Positions 1 through 4,536 of a stretch of 7,313 nucleotides of DNA are shown piece after piece. The notes beneath the pieces are model-generated. The model was given only the letters and a program-made list of their open reading frames with translations, made no database searches and was not told the origin of the DNA. The position numbers were made by a program, and so were the translations under genes. Source of the stretch: Akkermansia sp. (lineage in GTDB: Bacteria > Verrucomicrobiota > Verrucomicrobiia > Verrucomicrobiales > Akkermansiaceae); assembly GCA_020047775.1 (NCBI GenBank), contig JAIFNK010000328.1, positions 411 through 7,723 of the forward strand, written 5' to 3'. Each line of letters starts with the position of its first letter. Position 1 is the stretch's first letter.

Positions 1-127
1 CCAAGGTCGCCAAGGTGGATTGGATGTCGGGATCGCTGCACTTTTCTTGGCGTCTTGGCGGTGAATTTTTGAAGTTTCTTGCATTTCCACAACCGACCAC
101 CGGGTTCTGGTGCTTAAAAGAAATTCC

Positions 128-370
128 ATGTCTCCCACATCAGAACCCGACCCAACCCTGTCGCCCGCCCGCCGGAAATTCATCCAGCGCATCTCCTCGC
201 TCCCCATCAAACCCGCCGCCCGCGACTACTACGTCCGCTGGGCGGAATCCTGGACCAAGGCCCTTGGCCACCAATCCGCCGAACGCACCCTTGCCTATTT
301 CGACGCCCTTGGCCGTTCCGCCTCCATCGCCGACTGGCAACAACCCCGAGGGACGGAGGGGTTTTGTTGA
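128..370 (+). pseudogene. Tyrosine recombinase (integrase), N-terminal fragment
   Basis: This is the beginning of a site-specific tyrosine recombinase, about 70 native residues long. The stretch from LSPARRKFIQ through YYVRWAESW to LAYFDALGR has the helical look of the SAM-like, core-binding N-terminal domain, and it resembles the start of integron-type or phage-type integrases of Verrucomicrobia from memory. The catalytic R-H-R-Y domain is absent. The native reading seems to end near IADWQ (about base 340). The next few residues (QPRGTEGFC) come from foreign DNA and stop at a TGA at 368-370. ATG 128 is preferred over the in-frame GTG at 110 because it directly precedes the conserved-looking part; neither has a strong ribosome binding site. 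The first 109 bases of the window hold no gene I can support. The fragment cannot be active as a recombinase. Integrase identity is moderately sure; integron type is only a guess. Confidence 0.6.
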
Positions 371-1119
371 AACATTGGTCGCCCTCTTACGAGGGCACGC
401 CGCAGGGCGGAGTCATATCGCCATTGTTGGGCAACATCTATCTTCACTACGTCCAAGACTTGTGGATCAAGAGGGTGGTGGCGAGGAAAAGCAAGGGAAG
501 CGTAATCTTCCGGCGCTATGCGGACGACAGCATCGTCTGTTTCGAGAGAAAAGACGACGCCGAGGCCTATCTGCGGGAACTGCCGGGAAGGTTGGCGAAA
601 TTCGGACTCGAACTCGCCGAGGAGAAGAGCGCGTTGGTAAAATTCAACCGGTGGGAGCCGGAGGACAGCGGGAGGTTCACCTTCCTTGGCTTCGACTTCC
701 ATTGGGCGAGGAGTCGACGCAATCCGAACCACCGGGTGGTAAAACGCAGCACCAACGCCAAGAAGTTTCGCGCGGGTCTGGCAGCGCTCAAGGAATGGCT
801 GAAGAAGGCGAGAAGCACACCGCTTTCCGAACTAATCGCCAGCCTCAAGCTCAAGCTGCAAGGCCACTGGAACTACTACGGCGTGATCGGCAACTCAAAG
901 AGGACCGGAGCCTTCGCTTACTACGCGAGGAGTCTGGTTTACAAGTGGCTCAACCGGAGAAGCCAGCGCAAGAGCTTCAATGTCACCTCATTCAAGGAGG
1001 CATGGGAACGCTGGCAGATGCCGCCGCCACGAGTCATCGAGAAGCCATGGCCAAGAAAAGTTCGACAAAACCAGCCGCAAACCGTAAGAAATGTCCAACC
1101 TATCAGAGTTCAATCATGA
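364..1119 (+). pseudogene. ltrA: Group II intron reverse transcriptase/maturase, 5'-truncated
   Basis: Full-length intron proteins in this family are usually over 400 residues; only about 250 remain. The reading frame opens with reverse transcriptase motif 4 (EGTPQGGVISPLL, residues 10-22 counted from base 364). The catalytic RYADD box follows at 51-55 and the TFLGF motif at 106-110. The maturase (X) domain covers roughly 125-215 and shows KLQGHWNYYGV (164-174) and WLNRRSQRKS (195-204). The two aspartates of YADD are present, but the first catalytic aspartate, in motif 3, and the whole fingers region lie in the lost part. The tail after about residue 225 is basic and has no HNH endonuclease motif. 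The TTG at 364 is only the first possible start after the junction and is not a native start. The protein would have used the intron RNA as scaffold and primed reverse transcription at its target. Family identity is very sure; function is lost. Confidence 0.9.
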
Positions 1120-1148
1120 TCGAAGTTCCACTTGCGCGTCTTCCTGAG

Positions 1149-1216
1149 GAGCCCGGTGCGGTAATTCCGCACGCCGGGATCTGCGAGGGGGGCGTCGGGC
1201 AACTGACGTCCCTACC
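1149..1216 (+). ncRNA. Group II intron domains V and VI
   Basis: Domain V begins GAGCCCGG at 1149 and closes with CCGGGATC ending at 1181. The lower stem GCCCGG/CCGGG is followed by a two-base bulge on the 3' side (CG, 1172-1173), and an upper stem TGCGG/CCGCA is capped by a small TAATT loop. This is the hallmark shape and length (about 34 bases) of the catalytic hairpin. Domain VI follows: GGGGCGTC (1189-1196) pairs with GACGTCCC (1205-1212), with one G-T pair, around the loop GGGCAACT. The 3' end TACC lies at 1213-1216. In the AGC catalytic triad, the G at 1151 faces an A at 1179 instead of the usual pyrimidine. I believe related introns share this but cannot verify it here. Position directly downstream of the maturase gene supports the call. 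Confidence 0.8.
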
Positions 1217-1231
1217 TTAATCGCTCAAGAA

Positions 1232-1738
1232 ATGAAGCCCCCTCCGATGCCGCTTATTCCTTCGGGACTTTCGCCCACATGTATGGACGTCCTCGGGTCG
1301 ACGCTTTTGATTCAGTGTTTGCATGGCTGGGGATGGTCTCATTTTGTTGATGGACATCATGTTCCCTTCAACGATGAAGTAGTTGCGATGGGACGGATCG
1401 AGGTTGTCCCGGAATCTTATGTGGAGTTCACGGCGCCCTGCTGCGGGATCACAGGCAGCGTTCCGCACGCTCCGGGTCAGTATCAGTTCAAGCGCTTCGT
1501 CGCATTCATCATGTCTGATGGCCTAGACTACAATTTTACAGATCACATCGCCCCATGCTGGCGGGTGATATTCGGCAATGGATGCCTCGATCTTGAGTCT
1601 GCTTGGTTTCCAATTCTTGACGGAGAAGATACCCTCTTCGGTTATGGGACGGTAGGGAAGAATGCACAATGGCTCCGGCGATCCGGCTACCAATTCCAAA
1701 CCAAAAGCGAACAAGCCAGCTCATCCAACGGCGGGTAA
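1232..1738 (+). CDS. Hypothetical protein, 168 residues, possible gene-cassette product
   Basis: I do not recognise this protein. It starts 15 bases after the inferred end of the group II intron and is the only long frame with sensible composition in this stretch. The predicted product is rich in aromatic residues, histidine and cysteine (HGWGWSHF at 31-38, PCCG at 69-72, and later PCW and NGCLD). It has no signal peptide, no transmembrane helix and no motif I can name. The ATG at 1232 is chosen by position; an internal ATG at 1283 is a real alternative, since the first 17 residues are proline-rich and look less like folded protein. The stop lies inside a hairpin (1722-1779) that also separates it from the next ORF. 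GC content is clearly lower than in the minus-strand genes, which fits recent acquisition. Translation of this frame is likely but not certain. Confidence 0.55.
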   Translation: MKPPPMPLIPSGLSPTCMDVLGSTLLIQCLHGWGWSHFVDGHHVPFNDEVVAMGRIEVVPESYVEFTAPCCGITGSVPHAPGQYQFKRFVAFIMSDGLDYNFTDHIAPCWRVIFGNGCLDLESAWFPILDGEDTLFGYGTVGKNAQWLRRSGYQFQTKSEQASSSNGG

Positions 1739-1779
1739 CGTCTCAATTTGAATTCGGGCTTCCCTCCCCGTCGTGGATG
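1722..1779 (+). repeat. Bulged stem-loop between two orphan ORFs, attC-like
   Basis: Bases 1722-1735 (CATCCAACGGCGGG) pair with 1767-1779. There are 13 pairs, one of them G-T, and a single unpaired A (1727 or 1728); the loop is 31 bases. The left arm contains ATCCAAC (1723-1729), which fits the RYYYAAC core consensus of integron attC sites. The stem overlaps the stop codon region of the upstream ORF, as attC sites often do. Against it, the right arm reads CGTGGATG, so the required GTTRRRY core with its GTT triplet is missing. This is therefore either a decayed site or a chance hairpin. Confidence 0.3.
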
Positions 1780-1788
1780 GCCTATAAT
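1760..1788 (+). promoter_or_regulatory. Possible promoter with a perfect TATAAT box
   Basis: TATAAT at 1783-1788 matches the sigma-70 -10 consensus exactly. The hexamer 17 bases upstream (TTCCCT, 1760-1765) matches only three positions of the -35 consensus. Transcription would begin near 1795, giving the ORF at 1801 a leader of only about six bases. The call rests on the -10 box alone. Confidence 0.25.
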
Positions 1789-1800
1789 ATTCTGCAAGAA

Positions 1801-2094
1801 ATGAAGAGTCCCATCCAGCCGAGATCGGTTCTACGCTTGGCGAAGCTGTGGCCGAATGCGCAAGAACAAGGACGCAAGGTTGGAGAGATATGGCGAGTCG
1901 GATATTACTCTAAGCAGGACGGGCTGGATTGTATCTGGCTTGTGAATACCGCTGGTGAGTATCACATGACATCAGATCATGACTGGCTCCATCAACACTT
2001 TGATATTCTTTCCCTTTCGGGTGAAGAAGATTTACACGGTGAAGAACGTGAAGTATTGGAGGCTATGCCTGTGGAGGAGATCAGGCGCTATTGA
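1801..2094 (+). CDS. Hypothetical protein, 97 residues, small soluble protein
   Basis: The product is a small acidic protein without a signal peptide or membrane segment. Its middle part, GEIWRVGYYSKQDGLDCIWLVN followed by AGEYHMTSDHDWL, looks like a conserved small-protein family of unknown function that I have seen in unrelated bacteria. I cannot name a domain, so no function is assigned. The frame is open upstream to 1669, but the extra N-terminus would overlap the preceding ORF and reads as out-of-frame sequence. ATG 1801 is preferred, with ATG 1777 as the alternative. Bases just before the start (CAAGAA) repeat those before the upstream ORF. The C-terminus is rich in glutamate (SGEEDLHGEEREVLEAMPVEEIRRY). 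It ends about 100 bases before the convergent exoribonuclease gene. Low GC and small size fit a mobile gene cassette. Confidence 0.65.
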   Translation: MKSPIQPRSVLRLAKLWPNAQEQGRKVGEIWRVGYYSKQDGLDCIWLVNTAGEYHMTSDHDWLHQHFDILSLSGEEDLHGEEREVLEAMPVEEIRRY

Positions 2095-2116
2095 AATACC
2101 CGGTTAAAATGCTGCC

Positions 2117-2148
2117 TTAAGGATAAAGCGCGCCGGATTAAGGATAAA
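2117..2148 (+). repeat. Direct repeat TTAAGGATAAA, two copies
   Basis: The 11-mer TTAAGGATAAA occurs at 2117-2127 and 2138-2148, so the copies are 21 bases apart start to start, or two turns of the helix. The GC-only run GCGCGCCGG lies between them. The pair sits between two convergent genes. A protein-binding role or a leftover of an element boundary is possible; nothing further supports either. Confidence 0.4.
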
Positions 2149-2154
2149 ATCCTT
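2140..2154. terminator. Weak hairpin between convergent genes
   Basis: AAGGAT (2140-2145) and ATCCTT (2149-2154) form a six-base stem with the loop AAA. It lies between the ends of the plus-strand ORF (2094) and the minus-strand exoribonuclease (2192), where a two-way terminator is expected. The stem is short and poor in GC and has no clear T run, so it would be a weak terminator at best. Confidence 0.3.
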
Positions 2155-2191
2155 TGTCCGACTTGATTCCACTTTCTGCCAGCAATCGTTC

Positions 2192-3277
2192 TCAATCTGG
2201 ACCCGCGGCTTCCTCTTCCCCGGCGGCAGGTTCTTCTTCCACCGCGGGTGGCGGCGGGACGAAGGTGGCCAGCGGCTTGACCAGGTTCGTCGGCAGCGGG
2301 AAGACGCGGTCGTAGATGCCGGGGGCGATTTCGTTGGAGTGGGAGTAGGCGTCGCGGAGCATTTCGAGCTTGGCGTCGAGGTTGTCGATGTAGTGGAGGG
2401 CGAAGGCCTCGGGGGTGCGCGGGAGCACGGGCGAGCCGAATTCGTGCTGCCCGTGGTGGCTGCCGATGAGGTGGAGCAGGTGCAGCCGGGTCATCTCGGT
2501 GGTCGGCTTCAGGGATTTCCAGTCGTCGGAATCGGCAGTGTCGAGCAGATCGTTCCAGAGCTTGTTGACCAGCTCGATGCCGAGCGGGATGTGGCCGAGC
2601 ATTTCGCCGTGGATGCTGTGGACCTGGCTGAAGCCGTTTTCCGGATAGGAGTTCTCCCAGAGTTTTCCGCAGTCGTGGAAGAGGACGCCGGCGAGGATGA
2701 GGTCGCGGTTGAGCTCGGGGTAAACCGGGCAGAGCACGTCGGCGCAGCGCATCATCTGGGCGACGTGCTCGACGAGGCCGCCGCGGCGGGCGTGGTGGTT
2801 CCGCTTGGCGGCGGCGGTGCGGCGGAAGCGGTCGCCTAACTGGCTGAGAAACTGCGCGCACAGCCCGTGGAACCGGGGATCGCCGATGGAGTCGCAGAGG
2901 CGGCGGATTTCCGCGAAGTCGCGGTCTTGTTTTTCGCGGGTCTCGGGATCGCCGGCGAGGAAATCCGCGGTGGCGGTGTCATCGATGGGGGACCAGGCGA
3001 GGTGGTTCGGGTTCACGCCGTATTGGTTCTGCGTCCACTCGGCTTCGAGGCGGAGGATCGCATGCTCGGCGAGTTTTTCCGCAGCGTCGTAGATGGGTGA
3101 GTCCGACCAGATTTTCAGCGAGAAATGTCCGGTGGCGTCGGCGAACACGAGTTCCAGGTAAGGCTTGCCGCCCTTGGTCTTGCGGGTGGCGCGGGACTGG
3201 AGCTGGGCGTGGATCGCGGCGTGGACGGGGATTTCCCCGGCTTGTTCCTTGACGGCGGCAATGGTGATGGGACTCAC
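2192..3277 (-). CDS. yhaM: YhaM-family 3'-5' exoribonuclease (OB fold + HD domain)
   Basis: The protein is 361 residues, somewhat longer than the roughly 310 of Bacillus YhaM. An OB-fold nucleic-acid-binding domain covers about residues 15-95 and includes TKGGKPYLELVFADATGHFSLKIW. The HD phosphohydrolase domain spans about 158-312: HHARRGGLVEH (161-171), LFHDCGKLWE (199-208, metal-binding HD at 201-202), HGEMLGHI (223-230), SHHGQHEFGSP (273-283) and HYIDNLDAKLEM (295-306). Known members degrade RNA, and some single-stranded DNA, from the 3' end using a metal ion in the cytoplasm. The last 25 residues are a proline- and glutamate-rich tail that is not part of either domain and is probably disordered. 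The start is GTG at 3277; no purine-rich ribosome binding site precedes it, and the heptamer array begins seven bases upstream. No partner gene shares its transcript within the window. Confidence 0.9.
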   Translation of the reverse strand: MSPITIAAVKEQAGEIPVHAAIHAQLQSRATRKTKGGKPYLELVFADATGHFSLKIWSDSPIYDAAEKLAEHAILRLEAEWTQNQYGVNPNHLAWSPIDDTATADFLAGDPETREKQDRDFAEIRRLCDSIGDPRFHGLCAQFLSQLGDRFRRTAAAKRNHHARRGGLVEHVAQMMRCADVLCPVYPELNRDLILAGVLFHDCGKLWENSYPENGFSQVHSIHGEMLGHIPLGIELVNKLWNDLLDTADSDDWKSLKPTTEMTRLHLLHLIGSHHGQHEFGSPVLPRTPEAFALHYIDNLDAKLEMLRDAYSHSNEIAPGIYDRVFPLPTNLVKPLATFVPPPPAVEEEPAAGEEEAAGPD

Positions 3278-3284
3278 GGGGGAG

Positions 3285-3365
3285 GTTGATGGTTGAAAGT
3301 GGATGGTTGATGGAAAGAGGAAGGGTGGCGAATCTGATTCTTCCTATCAACTCTCAATTTTCAAC
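3285..3365. repeat. Heptamer repeat array A, with inverted halves
   Basis: Reading the plus strand, four contiguous heptamers GTTGATG, GTTGAAA, GTGGATG and GTTGATG occupy 3285-3312, followed by the purine-rich GAAAGAG and GAAGGG. After a short spacer with the inverted pair GAATC-T-GATTC, the complementary kind appears: TATCAAC, TCTCAAT and TTTCAAC (3345-3365). The two halves form an imperfect inverted repeat, with GGTTGAAA and GTTGAT matching across the axis. The array begins seven bases before the GTG start of the exoribonuclease, so it lies in its leader. Confidence 0.8.
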
Positions 3366-3437
3366 CCATCCTCGCCAGTTGCGGCAGGCGGATTCCAGCT
3401 TATTTGAAGCCGAAGTTTTGGAAAACCGTAACGATCT

Positions 3438-3563
3438 AGGGCACCCTCGCCGAAAACAGCGTCGATTCCCCTGCGACGCATGTCTTTGGCGAGGGCGCCA
3501 AAGACAACACGCGAGGCGCGTGTGCTCCCCTTTGGGAGTTCCATTCGACCACCGCCTGAATGG
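3438..3563. repeat. Multi-hairpin repeat element, five consecutive stem-loops
   Basis: Five stem-loops follow one another almost without gaps. GCGTCG/CGACGC lies at 3459-3479. GTCTTTGGCG/CGCCAAAGAC (ten perfect pairs, loop AGGG) lies at 3482-3505. ACACGCG/CGCGTGT (loop AGG) lies at 3507-3523, CTCCC/GGGAG at 3525-3538 and CCATTC/GAATGG at 3541-3563. A smaller AGGG-CA-CCCT pair lies at 3438-3447. CCCTCGCC at 3444-3451 could also pair with GGCGAGGG at 3488-3495, giving an alternative fold. The density of perfect palindromes looks like a dispersed REP-type or non-autonomous element, and I have a memory of similar sequence in Verrucomicrobia genomes. It sits just downstream of the toxin gene and could protect or end that transcript. 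Confidence 0.75.
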
Positions 3564-3576
3564 TTACGAAAATCCT

Positions 3577-4185
3577 TCAAATTAAGGGTCGCGAAATCCG
3601 TGACTCCGAGGGCGGTGCGGGTGTCGTAAAGGCGGCGGCGCGCAATTGTTCGGGGTTGAGGCCTTTCCAACCGACTACTTCAGAGACGGGCGGCGTCCAT
3701 GGTGTGGAGGGTGGCACAGGGTCCGCATCATAGACCTCCAGCAGCAGCTCGGCTCCGCGGCGGAAGGTCTCGGCGAGCAACCAGTCATCAGGTGTGAGTG
3801 CCCCTGCCCGTTGAAGATGTTCTTTGTCCCAGGACACCAGCGCGCAGCCGGCAATCTCCGCCGTCGCGGAATACATCGCGTCGGCCCCGCGCAAAAACTT
3901 GGTGGTGCCGAGGACCAATGCCTTGGCCAACAGCACCGAGTTCACCGGATGCTCTTTGGCCCCGGCTGTTTTAAAAACAAGGTTTGCCAACCTTTCACCT
4001 TGCAGCGAATTGCGGAGTTTTCGCGCCAACGCGCAAGCCACTTCGACGCGTGCGAATGCCGGCACCTGAACGACGATTCCTGCAACCACGGCACGACTGA
4101 AAAACAACCTGCTCTGCGCGCAAAACGGGTCGGCAGGATCCTGCGCGGCGATCCAGACACTGGCATCCACGGCGACCCCTATCAT
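3577..4185 (-). CDS. vapC: PIN-domain ribonuclease, VapC-type toxin
   Basis: The first 140 residues form a PIN domain with all four expected acidic residues: D7 in VAVDASVWIA, E48 in FARVEVACALARK, D102 in LRGADAMYSATAE and D120 in LVSWDKEHL. PIN toxins of this kind are metal-dependent ribonucleases that cut tRNA or other RNA in the cytoplasm and are held inactive by the partner antitoxin. The gene overlaps the antitoxin gene by four bases (ATGA, 4182-4185), a strong sign of translational coupling. At 202 residues the product is longer than the usual 130-150. The extra tail after about residue 145 is proline-rich and reads into sequence bordering the multi-hairpin repeat; a second frame over the tail end looks more protein-like. 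The natural C-terminus may therefore have been altered. The PIN call is sure; the RNA target is unknown. Confidence 0.85.
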   Translation of the reverse strand: MIGVAVDASVWIAAQDPADPFCAQSRLFFSRAVVAGIVVQVPAFARVEVACALARKLRNSLQGERLANLVFKTAGAKEHPVNSVLLAKALVLGTTKFLRGADAMYSATAEIAGCALVSWDKEHLQRAGALTPDDWLLAETFRRGAELLLEVYDADPVPPSTPWTPPVSEVVGWKGLNPEQLRAAAFTTPAPPSESRISRPLI

Positions 4186-4454
4186 GGATTTTCAAGCCGG
4201 TTGCGGCCCTTGCTGAGATGCTTGCGGGCAATGGGACCGCGTGGTGCGGCACTCATCAACTTGTCGGCTTCCGCGAAGCAGGCCGCCAGCTCGCGGGATG
4301 CCGCCGCTGGTGCGAGACCAGTCATTTTTGTTGCGGGTTGTAACGCGAGGCGCAGTCCTTTCGTCACCAAGTCCTTCATTTTCTGCCCCGTCAGCGAGGC
4401 ATGAGCCTTCGCTTCGCGGTAGAGTTCGTCATCAATCTCGAGCGTGGTTTTCAC
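4182..4454 (-). CDS. vapB: VapB-type antitoxin, ribbon-helix-helix
   Basis: The start is taken as GTG at 4454, which gives the canonical opening MKTTLEIDDELYREAKAHA. The frame is open to 4535, but that extension would be atypical of the family and overlaps the end of the ABC permease gene. Residues 1-40 fit the ribbon-helix-helix DNA-binding domain: a beta strand (KTTLEI), then two helices (DELYREAKAHASLTG and KMKDLVTKGLRLAL). The second half (about 50-90) contains LAACFAEADKLM and a basic end, and would wrap around the toxin. In this family the antitoxin neutralises the PIN nuclease and, with it, represses its own promoter. The length of 90 residues is normal. Its stop overlaps the toxin start, so the two are co-translated. 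Confidence 0.85.
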   Translation of the reverse strand: MKTTLEIDDELYREAKAHASLTGQKMKDLVTKGLRLALQPATKMTGLAPAAASRELAACFAEADKLMSAAPRGPIARKHLSKGRNRLENP

Positions 4455-4489
4455 GCGCCCACATTCCCATATTCCCAGAATTCCGTCAA
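4454..4489 (-). promoter_or_regulatory. Candidate promoter/operator of the vapBC pair
   Basis: On the minus strand, TTGACG (4489-4484) matches the -35 consensus at five of six positions, but no good -10 box follows at the proper spacing. Just downstream are three tandem octamers that begin TGGG: TGGGAATA (4477-4470), TGGGAATG (4469-4462) and TGGGCGCG (4461-4454), the last touching the GTG start. Tandem sites at the start of an antitoxin gene are a common operator layout for ribbon-helix-helix repressors. Operator function is inference. Confidence 0.35.
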
Positions 4490-4501
4490 AAGAAATTGGA
4501 C

Positions 4502-4536
4502 AGTGATTATTTATTTGGGACACCCTGCGAATCACT
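4502..4536 (-). terminator. Weak hairpin at the end of the efflux operon
   Basis: AGTGATT (4502-4508) pairs with AATCACT (4530-4536) over seven bases with a 21-base loop, which holds the small GGG/CCC stem and an AT-rich run. The right arm covers the stop codon of the ABC permease. It could slow or end transcription before the toxin-antitoxin pair, but the fold is AT-rich and weak. Confidence 0.25.

Larger units (their letters stand above)
345..1216 (+). mobile_element. Group II intron, 3' part (5' end missing)
   Basis: The segment contains the last two thirds of an intron-encoded reverse transcriptase followed, 29 bases after its stop codon, by a domain V and VI fold. This is the normal layout of a bacterial group II intron, where the protein is encoded in domain IV. 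Domains I to III and the first reverse transcriptase motifs are missing, so the element cannot splice or move by itself. The left edge is set between about 340 and 366, where similarity to the recombinase ends and similarity to the reverse transcriptase begins. The right edge is near the CCCTACC at 1210-1216; the exact last base is uncertain. No endonuclease domain is visible after the maturase domain, which argues against an HNH-bearing lineage. Confidence 0.8.

Noticed and set aside
15..1220. A 401-residue open frame across the recombinase fragment and intron
   Set aside because: It has no stops, but its product is a proline- and arginine-rich low-complexity chain, and the same DNA encodes clear reverse transcriptase motifs in another frame.
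1669..1800. A longer version of the second orphan protein
   Set aside because: It would overlap the preceding ORF by 70 bases and its extra residues look like out-of-frame sequence; ATG 1801 or 1777 avoids both problems.
128..2094. A complete, working integron
   Set aside because: The recombinase lacks its catalytic domain, no attI site was seen, and the only attC-like hairpin misses one core triplet.
2088..2861. A 257-residue minus-strand frame inside the exoribonuclease gene
   Set aside because: Almost entirely arginine, proline and alanine; it is the out-of-frame reading of a high-GC gene with a clear HD domain.
3285..3365. Short regular repeats as a CRISPR array
   Set aside because: Units are contiguous heptamers with no unique spacers of 25-40 bases, and no cas genes are present.
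3347..3670. A 107-residue minus-strand frame through the multi-hairpin element
   Set aside because: Its sequence is a translation of palindromes and the heptamer array; only the first part resembles protein and is discussed as a possible PIN remnant.
4455..4535. An N-terminally extended VapB starting at 4535
   Set aside because: The extension MIRRVSQINN onward overlaps the permease stop and does not fit the family; the ribbon-helix-helix domain begins right at GTG 4454.
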